DNA of 64,000 nucleotides from Linum tenue (taxonomy: Eukaryota; Streptophyta; Magnoliopsida; Malpighiales; Linaceae): the NCBI GenBank assembly GCA_946122785.1, contig CAMGYJ010000003.1, positions 27,297,811 to 27,361,810 of the forward strand, written 5' to 3'. The notes below the pieces were generated by a model. That model did no database searches. It was not told the origin of the DNA and saw nothing but the letters and a program-made list of their open reading frames with translations. Both the position numbers and the translations under genes were made by a program. Positions 22,435 through 34,781 of the stretch are shown in pieces. Position 1 is the stretch's first letter; each line of letters starts with the position of its first letter.

Positions 22435-25400
22435 CTAGAACGAAATCTCGCAAGGTGCGTGAAATGTCCTTCCACGGCAGATTGCTTCTAGATTTTCGCC
22501 GGCATAAGAACAAAGGGGCGATACCTCCACGCCTGTTTCACATCAGCCAACGCTCACAAACATTAAGCAAGAGATAACAGAGAAGCATACCAACAACACT
22601 TAGAAGACCCAAGCTCGTAAGCAAGTTCATTAGAAAGGGTTCGAGTTGCTTTTACCCATACCAAAGCTCAATGGTCGGTTTATTAAAAAGGGGCAAATCA
22701 AGCCATGTAAGCCCCCACTTTATGCAACTATGCCTCAGAAATTAATACAAGTGAATTAAATTAATTACCAGTAGCGTATAAGGGTACTGAATGCGTTAAA
22801 AAGCCCCCTGCAGCGACAACCCAACGAGTGTGAAGTCGAAGCACGAGAAGCCTGGCACTGTCTGGAGTATCGAAATTTGAGCCGTTCGCATTTTTCACTG
22901 GCGCAAACTCTTCTTCACGCAGCACCTGTAGGATACACAATGCAGCAGCATGCAGATAAGTAGAGGGACATCAGACCACAGCAAACTAAGGTGAAGTGAA
23001 GTGATGTTGGCACCTCGAAAAGAGCAGTTGAAGGAGCATATGGAAATGCATCAAATATGAATTGCTCAAGTTTATATCCCATTGTGAATCCATGAATTGA
23101 TGGGATCTTTTTCTCTGCAAGATGGTAACTGCACTAATAATGTGTAAGCTACAGTATACTATGATCAGTGACTGGTACCTTGGAGAAACATTAATTGACC
23201 ATATGACACAATCCAACTGGACCTAACATATAGCAAAGAAGAAAGCTAAAATTCTTACGTGCTATCTTTCTCGAGGCCATTAGCAACTTGATTAAGAAAA
23301 TCCAAAGAGAACATGTGCAGACATACCTGAAACCAGGGAAAAAGGTAAAATTTTCAGGCGGTATCATTCCAGAAGATACAAAAACATCAGCTCACAAATA
23401 GATATGTACTGGACGCATTCATCAAATCAAACTTTCCAGTATACATATATTTTAATTTCGTAGAGCAAGGCGAAAATGAACTCATACATTACTCCAACAA
23501 AAACGAAGGCGTCCAGTTTGCTGGTTCACTGCTGAAGCTAATGACTGATCCAACTCGCTGTACTCAACCACAGTAAGAGGTCCACCTTTCCCTCGCCTCA
23601 CAAATACACCCACCTTTTCTTGGGGATAAGCCTGCGTGAAATGGTTATATGTACTAAAGGATCACATTTGCAGTAACTTCCCTCCATGGTACCTAATCCA
23701 CATGCTTATGAAACAACAAATTATACCTTGCGAACAACTTTTGCGGCAGCAGAGACTCCTTTATCCATGAAATATCCGACAAAAGTTGGGTCAGCAACAC
23801 GGACCTGTTTACAAGACCCTAGCCATCATGCTCAAAAAGAGTTCTGAAGGTTCACCAAATGAAAATGAATGATAGGGCAAAGAGACCATATCTCACCAAT
23901 GCATTATCAACTCCATAGCAGTCAACATATTTAATCCCTCTTGATGCCATATCTTCCAGCAATCTTGATGATTTAAGAGCTGAAGAAATAAAAGAAGGAA
24001 GCAAGTGATGATGCAAAACAGTAAAGGTGGCAAGGTATGGAGAGGTCTGCGTGGGGCTGCAAAATAAATACCTGAATATACCCCTCCATTCCCATCTGGG
24101 GCCTTGGACACCTAAATTCAGGACATAAAACCCATATGATTCCCAGTATGGGGAGGAACATAGAACTCAACAAAGTAAAGCCAAGAGCCTGAAACTGCAA
24201 ATGGTGCTAGTATTGACAGAGAATTTCATTTCTTTATAGTGCACTCCTCTGTAAATTCATGAATATAAAAAAAGGGGCCAACCCTGGACCAAATGCTCTT
24301 CATTCTTCAATAGTAAAAAAGACAATTGCTAGTTCACGCCAACTATTTAAGCACCACGAGCACTTGATGCTCCTAGTACCATTTCCGACCACTAGGTGCA
24401 TGGCGCGTGTTCATTTAAATCCTAATTTAAAGAAACATTCAGGTACAAAGGAGCTTTTGTTTTGGAAAAGTGAAGACTAAACAAAATCTGTAAACCATTC
24501 TTCAATGATACTAATTGACTATAGCTGTATACGTTAGCAAACAGACCATAGAGCAGGCAGGACATACCTTGAATGGAGTCTCCATGATAAATCTACCATC
24601 AGTCGAAACAGAAGGTATGGTGCCTTGCTGGAAGAAGGTGACCTAGATTGGGGAGATGTGAATGTGAAAGGAGGCAACTCAAACACACTATTGCCAACAT
24701 TTGTCAAACAAATAAGCAAACCAATTCTCTTACTTGATCTGCTTCAAGGCCAAAGTACTTGTGGCTTTCAAAATATTTCCGAGTGGGCTCATCAGTGAAT
24801 GGACTCGTCATTATGTACCAATGAATTTGTGCTGAGCCTCCTGAACCTGTTTAAGAGTAGTACTAAGATGTTTCCCAAATGGTGTAGAATAATAGAAATC
24901 TAAATAATTTAAACTGACCTTCAGTAGCAGCTTGAGCAGCTAACCTTTGGACGCACAGAATTCTCTCAGCTTGAAGTTGAAAAAGAGACTTCCCAGATGG
25001 AAGTCCAATGTCTGAACAAATATCCCAAAGCAGAAAAGAATGCCTTCTTTATCATCAAATAAAACAAAACAACTAGCCGTAGTTCGACAAAACGAAACAA
25101 GCAGCCTTATTTTTCCTTCAGTCATTTCTCTTTGACAAATAACAACACAGAAGGATCTGAGAATCAGTCATTGAGGTTTCTTGGTCCAAAGTTCAAGTAA
25201 TAAATGGAGCAACAAATTTCATTCCTAAGGTAAGTCATAGAATCCTCCTATAAGCTACAAAACATCTTCCCTGCTGCACTTACTGCAGTTTCAGTAGAGA
25301 TGTATTATACATCGTAAGTCATTGAGATAGAAAAGTCTATGCAACTGTTAGAATTAGTTTCTTTGCGCTTGAATTAAGCGGGTCACTTGGGAAATCTCCA

Positions 25401-27148
25401 TAAGCATCCTCCTTGGTTCAATGGTGCCACTTACATAAAAATGCAATAGTAAGAAACACTGTTTAAAACTAGAAAGTTACTTACTGAAACATCCTTTTGG
25501 ATCAGAACTTCCAAGCCGTGTTCCCTGGATTTACATTTAAACAGATACATAAAAAGATTAGTTGCACATCGACATAGCAGAATACAGTATCACCAATTAC
25601 TTACTCAAACATATTGCATAACATTCTTAGTTTTCCTTAACCAATATGATGTGTATGCAATTTACCCAGATGAAGACAGTTGCAGGATCCTGATTACAGC
25701 AGGAGAAGAAATAAAATGTCTTCGATTACAAACGCGTACATACATACACCTGAATTACAGATAAACCCAACAAACAGCACCATCCAAAAAACAATCTTTC
25801 TGGCATCTACCAGCTAATCATGGAACTAATTCTGTTGCATTTGAATTAGTTAAACATATCCCATCGGCAGATTAGCGAAAGTTCGAAACCAGAAAAGAAA
25901 CATCAACAGAAGAGAAAGGGACCTGACTAAACAACTCAACAGCAACTTTAATAAAGCAAAGAGAATGATTAATGATGCAGCAAAGCAATTTGTACTGTTA
26001 AGAGAAATGGATAGATATCAATCGCAGAATTGTCTTGGAGTGGCCATCAAGCCTAAAAGTGATATCATAACAAAATTATGCAAGCAAGCGGTGTAAAGAT
26101 TCCCTGGGACAGCTACCAAACGCCATCATACAACCCCTCCCTCCTAATAAGTTATGATGCCTTTTCTCAAGTTTGTCAAACCGAAAAGTAGAGAAGCATT
26201 TAATTCTAGAGACCCAGCAGCAGCAGCAGCAGCAGCAGCGTTACTCCAGCTTATAAATCGACGTACTAATTACCCAGCAGAAAAAAGGTACCTGACCGCC
26301 GGATAAAAGCAGAACGGCCAACTTCCCGCCAGAGATTGCTTTTAATCCCATCTTCCACCACCGCTCTCTATCTTCCATCGACCTCTCCTCTACCGTAGAC
26401 ACACTGTTCTCTGGCACCGGCTCAATGGCGGCTACTGGCAGAGCTGCATTCATTCCATTAATGTCAGAAAACCAGGACAAATCCAGTACAAAATTTCTGA
26501 CTCAGTCCCACAAAAATTCCCACCCAAAATCCAGAATTGAGAAAGAAAGAGAGAGAGAGAGCAAACCCTGAGATCGAAGTGAACATCGGATTATCCGATC
26601 CAGCCTCGGAAGATCTAGACCCTGCAATCAATCAAGAAGCAGGTTTCAAACTAAGGGAACGTAACCCACCACCATATCCTAACTGAATTCCAGCCTCCAT
26701 TTACGCGCTTTAAATGCAAAACAGAAAGCGGGGAAATTAAACTGAAACAGAAATTTGAATGCCGGCGGGCAACACAAATGATATTCAGAACTTCCGGAAC
26801 ATAAATTCAAGTCACTATACGAATTCGAATACCGACCAGATCAGCGATGTAGAAGTGACAAACAACCCTTGAAGATCCAAGACGAAGCAAATCGTTCAAT
26901 TACTTGAGGAGCGAAGGAAACCAATGAACAAGCAAGCAACCGACAGTTTTTTTCCTTCTTTCTTTTGGTTTACCAACCTCGATGTCCTTGACGAGGAAGT
27001 CGCGTTCGTCGGCGGAGAGCTCTTCCCAGAGCGCGAAAACATCTTCCTGGCCGTAGTCCTTGAGGCGCTCGAGCAAAGCCTGCGGTGGAGGCGGTAATGG
27101 CGAGGAGGAGGCATTGCTGTTGCCGTCGATCATTGTCGGTTCCCTCAT
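22435..27148 (-). CDS. GlcNAc1pUT: UDP-N-acetylglucosamine diphosphorylase (pyrophosphorylase)
   Basis: This cytosolic enzyme makes UDP-GlcNAc from UTP and GlcNAc-1-phosphate, the last step of the pathway feeding N-glycans, GPI anchors and O-GlcNAc. Fifteen exons, all GT-AG and in phase: 27148-26978, 26621-26567, 26443-26292, 25524-25485, 25011-24919, 24846-24734, 24642-24568, 24111-24072, 23979-23897, 23804-23727, 23631-23488, 23326-23259, 23128-23014, 22925-22769 and 22532-22435. They add up to 493 residues, close to the plant family length. Signatures in order: LLERLKDYGQEDVFALW at the N-terminus, LSGGQ|GTRLGSSDPKG (split by an intron), PSGKSLFQLQAERI, GSGGSAQIHWY, FFQQGTIPS, SKAPDGNGGVY, YGVDNALV and C-terminal GRTFHAPCEISF. 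The start ATG at 27148 gives MREPTMID, similar to plant orthologues. All expected motifs are intact, so the gene is probably functional. Confidence 0.97.
26217..26239. repeat. (CAG)n microsatellite in an intron
   Basis: About seven uninterrupted CAG units lie just downstream of exon 3 (26443-26292) of the pyrophosphorylase gene on the - strand, in intron 3. Confidence 0.85.
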
Positions 27149-28474
27149 TTCTTGACCGGAGACAAGAGAGAGAATTCAGAATTCAAGTTCCCGTTAGATC
27201 TCTGTGGCGGGTTGCCGTGTGGGTATTGAATTTGTCGTGTTGCTCTCTCGCTCTCTCTCTTCTCTTTCTGTTTCTTGCTTCACGAGTTTCTGTTAACAGT
27301 TAAAGAGAGGGAAGCAGCCCCACAGGCAAAAAGAGTGGGGGGAGAGTGCAGGGAGTTGGGCGAAACAGTAGCGAGGAAGACAAGAAATGAATCAATAGAT
27401 GGGCAGAGGGTCAAGTTAATTAGCAGCTGTCAGAAACCAGTTGCTAACTAACCGGTCTGATCTGCTCATTTACCCGTTTGGGTTGCGATATTTTCAGAAA
27501 TAGTACTGTTAAAAAAACAATTCCAAAAATAATATCCAATCCCAAAAAATTCCAAAACAGCACCATTTCTCAAAAATCGCTACCCGACCCAGCAATTTAC
27601 ACGAAAACCGCAGGGTAGGGCGCGGTTTTCAATAGGTAGGGCGATTTTCATGACCACCTAGGGTCGGACGAGTTTGGTCCAAAACTGCTGCCCCACCCAG
27701 CGGTTTGGTTGATATAATTTTTTTTTTTTTGAAAAATCCTAATCTATATGGAAACTTCAAACAAACGTATCTTTTGTGTTAGACTATCCGATCGTAGCTT
27801 TTTTTTTATTTCGCATAACTTTTCGAGATGTTGTGCCTTCGTCCCGAAAAAATGTCGTTTGCTTCCTCGAACGAGTTTTTTTCCGATTTCGTCAAACTTT
27901 GGACGACCATAACTTTGTGCTCCAAAATCCGATTTTTTTTTTTCATTTCGCATAACTTTTTAAGCACTACAACTTCTATCATAGACAGAATTTCGGAATG
28001 TAGGTGGATTTGTGAAAAGGGAAGGTAAGTTATTCCCAAAACCATGTATATCCAAAAATAATTCATGTTTTGAAAATTCATTCCTAGTAAAAATTGTAGT
28101 CCATAAAAGTTATGCGAAATGAAAAAAAATCATGACATTCGAATTCTGGAGCACAAAGTTATGGTTGTTCAAAGTTATTGAGGATTTTTAGCGTTCAAAA
28201 AATAAAACGTTGTCAATATATTATTGTTTCAAGAGAAGAATTGTAGTTTGGTGGTGTAGATGTTGTGTCAAATTTAGTTAACCTATTTATTATCTAGGTT
28301 TGAACCACCACCCCCCAACATGTTACTTTTTTTAATCTCTACTAAATAAAAAGATTTAATATGAGATAATGGTGTTTTGAACCTAGGACTTCTTGCACAC
28401 AATAAACAGCTAAACCAGTTGTGCCAAGACCACTTAAGACATTTATGCGGAAATATATATATTATATATATTAT

Positions 28475-28734
28475 GGGTTAATACCTTAGTTTGGCCCGTG
28501 GTATTGAAAATTGCTACTATGACCTGAACTATGTAGCAAACTTCCAGATTTGGCCTGGAGGCGGGTTTGACCGTCAAAACAGACGGTCAACCAAGTTGAC
28601 CGTTAGTCAATATACACATCACCTGCCATGTAGACATTAAAAATTATTTTTTTTTTCTTTTTACAAAAAATAAAAAAAATTAGTAACTCTAAAAAAAAGG
28701 AACGAAAAATAAAAGACAAAAAGCCACAGCCACC
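28475..28734 (+). repeat. Left terminal inverted repeat of the nested MULE
   Basis: It matches 31395-31722 in reverse complement except for a missing block of about 30 bp after GGCCCG and indels in poly-A tracts. Confidence 0.9.
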
Positions 28735-28963
28735 CATCCCTATCTTCCCGCATCGATTTTTATCGGGAAATAACCTCCCCCTTTCAGACCCATCATCTTT
28801 CCCCAACTCCCTTCCCCGACGAATTCTCTTCGATTCTCCGGCAAATGCAGCGGTGGCCGGTCGGTGAAAGACGCCGCCGTCGCTGATTGTTGGAATCCTC
28901 CTTTCCCGACTCCTCCTTCTCCCTTCCCCTTCGATTCGCCTTTTTTTCTTCTGTCGAGTCTTT

Positions 28964-30335
28964 ATGAAGACTTTCTCCAAAAGCGATTCAGTTGAGAGCA
29001 ACATATGTGAATCCTTCAACAACTGGATATTGCGGTTCAGGTCACTGAGAGTTATTGCAATGCTGGAGGGGATTCGTGTCTCAGTTATGACTCGGCTGGT
29101 GAAAAACAAAAAGAAGATGAGTCGGTGGAAGGATAGCTTCCCTCCAGTTGTGCGAGGAAAGTTAGAGAAGGCCAAAGACGATGCCAGAATGTGCACTTCC
29201 CGTCCTTCTTCAGAAACCATGTTCGAGATAGCTCACGATGGGAAGGGATTCGTGGTGGACTTGAAGGAGCATACATGCAGCTGCAGGTGGTGGGCTCTCA
29301 ATGGTATTCCATGTTGTCATGCTTATTCCGCCATCACATATATGAGAGGTAAACCTGCTAGTTTCGTCCATAAGTTCTTCAAGATCGAATTTGTTCGGGA
29401 GGCATACAAGTTTCCGATTCCTCCATCTGAAGGGCGACAAACATGGCTTCCTGTGCTTGGAAACAAAGTTTATCCACCTAGGATTAGACGAATGCCTGGT
29501 CGTCCTAAGACAAAAAGGAGAAGGGAGCATTGGGAGGTTAAGAGCAGACCTGGCAAAAACGGAGTCGGAGAGGTTACTTCGAGAGAGAACTTAACTGTCC
29601 ACTATGGCAAATGTGGTGGCGAAGGGCACAATGCCAGGACATGCAAGAACCCGCCACTTCCGCCGAGAACTGCAGCACCCCGCAAAAGGAAGCAACCACC
29701 ACAAGTTCCAACCACACAAATTCCACCCACCACACAAGTTCCAGCCAGCACACGAGTTAATGACCAAGCTGGAAATGACCATGAGGTAACGAGCTAAAAA
29801 TGTCACTTTCATTGTGTTTGCAACGTGAAAATTGACAATGTTTGGTGATAACAGGCACCAAGAAGAAGGAAGAAAGGGCGTTGCTCTAAGTGTGGATCCG
29901 AGCACCATAATGCAAGGACTTGTTCGATGAATTTTGGAATTCAGGTACATGTTTCTCACCTCAGTGAACAATTACACGAATTATGTTGAATGGTTGTGGA
30001 GAGTAATGAATTATGCTGTCAATTATGGATGGATGGATGTGTAGGTTCGATCAGTAGACATTTGACTGATCGAGAAATGCGAAGGGCTATGCAAGGGATA
30101 GGAATATATGTTGATGAGAATACAGGGAACATGTACGCTAGGGTATGTCCTGCTCATTCGTGGTTGACATGTTTTTAAGTTAAATTTTTATGATTTCTGA
30201 ACTAATTATGCTGTAATTCTTGTTTTGCAGCTTAGCACCCGCGTTCCAGGTCCTCGTGGTGCACAACAAACTGAACCAGATCAGCCTCCTTTCAATAGCA
30301 CACAGCCTCCGACGACTCAACCGGAGACACCTTAA
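28964..30335 (+). pseudogene. MULE transposase C-terminal remnant
   Basis: Exons: 28964-29785, 29855-29944, 30045-30142 and 30231-30335 (TAA). The first open exon (277 codons including intron read-through) begins in the SDSVESNICES region, so the whole N-terminal and DDE core are missing, replaced by sequence running straight into the left terminal repeat. A SWIM finger (CSCRWW...CCH) is intact. The first zinc knuckle has Tyr in place of its first Cys; the second (CSKCGSEHHNARTC) is complete. A one-base frameshift after the third acceptor precedes TDREMRRAMQGIGIYVDE. The product cannot be an active transposase. Confidence 0.85.
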
Positions 30336-30654
30336 TGTGTAGTAGTTTCGTAGTGTAGTTTCGTAGTGTGTTTCGTAGTGTGTTTCGTAGTGTGTAGAAC
30401 ACTTCTTTTTGGCTTGACTCCTTATGTTTCGGATCATAGTACTGAGGTCCGAGTTGGAGTCATAGGAATTAAATTAGCTCCCCCTTTTGTACATGCTCTC
30501 GATAGCATGAGCTAATGTGACTGTAAAACATCATTTTGCAACATTCGTATTAATGTCACTATGAAGGAGCTAATGTTAATGTTTAACTTCTTTGCGGATT
30601 ATGGGTACACACTTGTTCTGCACAAAGTTTTACTAACAGGAGGTTGCTTATTCT

Positions 30655-31217
30655 TCAACAAACACACAAAGTGAGCTTACAATCACAAACAGGAATTTGC
30701 TTGCAAATGAACCCACAATCCTCACTCACAATTGAACTAACACCATTACAATAAGGCCTATGGCTACAAAGACAGCACACACAATCATTCGACTTTGTAG
30801 TGCACATATTGCCTTTCTCATACTTTGCAATTCCATAAAAACTAGCTGCACTAATCTCAGTAACCTTCTTCAAATCCTCTAGCATCGCCAATTTCTCTTG
30901 TTTCCTCCTATTTGCCTTCTCTTCTGCCTTACGAAGCCGCCCTTCAAGTGCCTCCATTTTCAATTTCATATGCTCATTCTCCTCCATTATTCCATACTCA
31001 GATGTACCATCGACCCAACAAAAAAAACGGCAATCTTCCTTACATCTTTCCAAAACGGGCAGGAATAGAACTTCCTTCCCGGATTATCCTCTATGCGAGA
31101 GGTATTCACAACGCAGGGAGCATTGTGGCCTTGGCATCTTACCTTCGCTGTGTTCGACGAACCGGAAGCGGAAGAGGCAGAAGCTTGGTTGCTGACTCTA
31201 CCAGCTCGCCTCGACAT
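30655..31217 (-). pseudogene. GRF-zinc-finger / coiled-coil gene of the nested MULE
   Basis: From ATG 31217: a Ser/Ala-rich leader, then CQGHNAPCVV, SRIEDNPGRKFYSCPFWK and, after a one-base shift, CRFFCWVDG, which together make a GRF zinc finger (PF06839 type). A charged heptad segment (about 35 residues) and a Cys-rich tail follow. The intron found at this place in the copy at 8515-9030 is absent here. GRF fingers in other proteins bind single-stranded or structured DNA; a role in transposition is only an inference. Confidence 0.6.
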
Positions 31218-31394
31218 TGTTGCTGGAGGCCGCGATAGAAAGAAAGAAGAGCGTTGGTGAGATGGAAGAAAGGAGGCGAGGGAACTGGGTGGAAGAAATG
31301 AGGGCGCGATTTTAATTCTCGACGGCGGGGGCTCGTCGGAGAAGGGATAGGGTTTCCCGATTTTGGGTGAGAGGGGAGAGGGGAGGGTATAAAT

Positions 31395-31722
31395 GGTGGC
31401 TGTGGTTTTTTTTTTCTTTTATTTTTTGTTCCGTTTTTTTAGAGTTACTAATTTTTTTATTTTTTATTTTTTGTAAAAAGAAATTAATTTTGTTATTTTT
31501 TATTTTTTGTAAAAAAAAAATAATTTTTAATGTCTACGTGGCAGGTGATGTGTATATTGACTAACGGTCAACTTGATTGACCGTCTGTTTTGACGGTCAA
31601 ACCCGCCTCCAGGCCAAATGAGGAAGTTTGCTACATAGTTCAGGCCATAGTAGCAATTTTCAATACCACGAGCCAAAGTAGAAAGTATGTGTATAGTTCG
31701 GGCCAAACTAAGGTATTAACCC
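31395..31722 (-). repeat. Right terminal inverted repeat of the nested MULE
   Basis: It ends CTAAGGTATTAACCC, the complement of the left end, and is then followed by the ATATATTAT duplication. Confidence 0.9.
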
Positions 31723-32271
31723 ATATATTATAAACCGGAAAAATTGTTACAAATATGTATATTACAAACCGCCGGGTGGGGGTGCGGTTTGCAACCAAAC
31801 TGCCTCGACAACATGCGGTCAGCGAAACTGCCCCCTACCAGTGCGATTTTCGTCGAAAACCGCGTGCTATTTTTGGAATTTTTCGGGGTTGGGTGCTATT
31901 TTTGTTAATTTTTTTAAAACAGTGCTAGTTGTGGAAAAATTCCTTGTGTTGACTTGAGTTCGTTAGCGGGTTGGGAAACTAACCGGTTGAACCATTAGGT
32001 CGGTTTCCTTCTTTGCCGCTCCTTAAGAATGTTCGTTTGCTTGTTAGATTTTGAAAATGAGGGTTTTAAATTTTTAAAATCGTTGGAGTTATTATGGATT
32101 TGGAAGAGTCCATTGTTTGTTTAGATATCATGGATTTATGATGGATTTGTCTAACTTTTTGTCCTTTCATTATCAAATTCCAAATGAAATGCGAGATTTG
32201 GAAATTCGTGGGGTCCACATATTTGGATATAAAAATATGTGAACTCCACAGATTTGTGTCTTGTTAGAAAC

Positions 32272-32484
32272 CCGGTTACTAGCTATTTTGGGAGTTTGGA
32301 CTCATTTGTCGGTTTATTGTTGTTTTGAGGACCTTGGGTGTTATTTGTGGGTACTTTCAGATTATTGGGGTATTATCAGTTATTAGGAGACTATCGGGTA
32401 GTTATTGGGAATTTATCGGGCTATATATTCTGTAATCGTGGGATTAGTAGGTTAAGCAATTACAGAACAAGAATTCCCTTAACC

Positions 32485-32532
<48 letters not shown>

Positions 32533-32738
32533 ACTCGACAACTCTCTCCCTATTTCCTCCCTAGCTGCTGTCGACCCCTACCCTAGGGAAGCCGACCCTC
32601 TTCTTCTTCTCACCAAATCACCCCCTAAACCCCAATTCTCACACTCCTAATCCCCAAATCCCATACAGCCTGTGATTATCTTTCGATCTCTGGATTAGTG
32701 AACCCTTGACATGCACGGCTAGATCAAGGTTTCCAACA
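32272..32738 (+). repeat. 5' LTR of the gag-only Ty3-type element
   Basis: It contains a CTATATATTCTG core-promoter-like sequence near 32420 and a (CT)n run of about 40 bp (32491-32529). Confidence 0.9.
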
Positions 32739-32787
32739 GTGTTATCAGAGCCTGGCTCGCGCGCGGCTTCAGACGAGATCAAACGAG

Positions 32788-34753
32788 ATGTCTTCCACAG
32801 TAGACAAGATGCAGAAGACGCAGAAGGAGACTGTGATCATGAAAGATCACACCAAGCATAAGACATTACTGGGTTTCATGAATAAGATCGCGGACAACCA
32901 GATGGAGGCTTGTGAACAGCTGCAGACGATTGGAGCGCACATCGAGCATTCCACCCAACATATTGGAGCGGAGCTGGTGAAGTTTCGCGCCATGATGGAG
33001 AAGATGGTGGAGCAACAGAGCGAGGAGCCGCAGCCTCATGAGCTAGCAGAGGAGGCGACGGCGACCAAGGGAACCGCCAGGATAGTGGAGGCAGGCGGCT
33101 TGACATCCGCGCTGGTGCTAGGCGGCGAGGAAGGTTGTGGGGCCGTTATGGGAAACCATAGTCATGCAGGCCAAGACAACACCCGGTCCATCCCAGGAGC
33201 GGGTCTGCCGCTCTAGCCCACTACCCAGGAAATCGTGGCAGCCCGCGAAAAGGGGAAGGCGGCAGGTTACGAGGAGGCGGCATAAGGGTACGGGCCGGAG
33301 CCCTGGGGTTCGGATGGGGCGGCCATTGACTAGGAGGGTGGATGGGCCATCTGGGTCCAAATCGCGATCACCAGGAAGGGGAGATGAGTCTGGCAAGCTA
33401 CGACAGGAACTGGGCCAATCCTGGACCGCCAGGAGTTGGGCTGGATTGGATTGCGAGCATGAACCATGATGGGTTGCTGGGTTGAGCTTTGACCAATCCA
33501 ACCGGACTTGTTCGACTGGAACCGAAACGGTTTATATCATTTTGAACCAAACCGGACTTCGACAGCAGCAGAAGTGGAGGACGACCGGGAGCTGGAGGAG
33601 GTCACCAGAGGGGTTCCGAATCCCCATACCCACCTCTCGTGACTTTCGGGACAAGACAGGGTGGGATTGGGCGAACCCTGGAGACGGGGCAAGGATCGGA
33701 GGTCAAATCTGGAGGGCATGACGACTACATAGAGGGGAACGATGGATGGTCGTTTCTGCAACCTCCATGGGGGGACTCAGGACGCGGCAAACGACAGTAG
33801 CGGTGGTTGGGGATTCCCTCACTATGGCATGGGAAGTTACGGAGGGTATAACCCATGCATGAAGGTAATGATGATTTGGTCTTTCAAGTTAAACCGTCTG
33901 TGATTGAGTTTCCTAAGTTTGATGGTCATGGAGACGTGGGCTTATGGATGTATGCGGCTGAGAGGTGGTTTTGAAACCACTCAACACGGGAGGAGTGCAA
34001 GGCCACTTTGGCATCCTTTTATCTGGAAGGGGATGCACTATAGTGGTGAAAATGGATGGAGCGGTCTTATTCTCCAGTAAGGACTACGATTACATGGGCC
34101 AGGTTTTAGGAGGAGCTCAGATACCAGTTCGGCAAGGTCAAAGGGTGGGCACCAGAGTAGTTGGCTAAGCTAAAGCAGAAATGCACGGTGCGGAGTATCG
34201 GTCGGAGTTCCTGAAGTTAGGTAACCAGTGTAAGGAAATGGGGGAAGCGGCGTTAGTGGGATTGTGCATGGCAGGGCTGTGACCGGAGCTGGCAGCAACG
34301 ATCATGGTTTTTGAACCTGACTATTTGCGAGTTGGTTTCAGGCTTGCAGGTCATTAGGAGGAGGAGCTAGCCAGCAAGAAGGGAGGCCTCTGGGTCGTGA
34401 CGCGAATGAAGGGAGGATCGGGCAGAGGAACGAGTAGAGGCACGAGTTCCGGAGCTGTGACTGCTCCAACATCGGGAACGGCAAACCCGGTGAACACATG
34501 ATTCCCACTTGGAGGTCGAATCTCGGCTCGCTTGCCGCCCAAGGGATTCGTGAAGCTGACGCCAACAGAGATGGAGCAAAAACACAGGGAGGGGCGTTGT
34601 TTCAACTACGATGGGAGGTACATAGCGGGTCACCAGTGTGCTAAGGGGCGTCTGAAGTTGCTAAAGGGGAATTGGGAGGATGAATCAGATGAGCTGACGG
34701 CTAGAGGTACCCAGGAAGAGAAGGACGCCGAGAAGAGCGAAGGCCAATCTTGA
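32788..34753 (+). pseudogene. Gag of the decayed Ty3-type element
   Basis: An ATG at 32788 opens 142 codons of a helical N-terminal region (Met/Lys/Gln/Glu-rich), then the frame is broken repeatedly. The Ty3 gag core is recognisable around 33900-34150 (EFPKFDGHGDVGLWMYAAERWF, a family-typical block) with stops. A damaged zinc knuckle (CFNYDGRYIAGHQC, second Cys changed to Tyr) is at about 34595-34640. No protease or polymerase follows. Confidence 0.75.
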
Positions 34754-34781
34754 GGAAAATATTGGTCTTAAGGGGATGGAT

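Larger units (their letters stand above)
28475..31722 (+). mobile_element. MULE, 3.25 kb, internally deleted
   Basis: A perfect 9-bp target duplication ATATATTAT lies at 28466-28474 and 31723-31731. Terminal inverted repeats start GGGTTAATACCTTAGTTTGG and run about 260 bp at the left and 328 bp at the right; the left one has lost about 30 bp near its start. The element holds the C-terminal part of a transposase (+) and a convergent GRF-zinc-finger gene (-), the same gene set as the MULE at 1-9536. Confidence 0.93.
27484..31930. mobile_element. Foldback-type element, host of a nested MULE
   Basis: The left end (from about 27484) and the right end (to about 31930, read in reverse) share AGCACTG/AGTACTG, A-rich AAAAATAGCACC-like phrases, and inverted GAAAACCGC...GCGGTTTTC or AAACCGC...GCGGTTT units. 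The interior at 27730-28200 resembles 37950-38390, inside the foldback element at 37721-38643. The MULE at 28475-31722 interrupts it. Exact ends and target duplication are not resolved. Confidence 0.55.

Noticed and set aside
28603..29220. 205-codon minus-strand ORF
   Set aside because: It runs antisense to the MULE transposase exon and through the terminal repeat; Ser/Arg-rich low-complexity composition and no domain.
33118..33501. 127-codon minus-strand ORF
   Set aside because: Antisense to the decayed gag region of the Ty3-type element.
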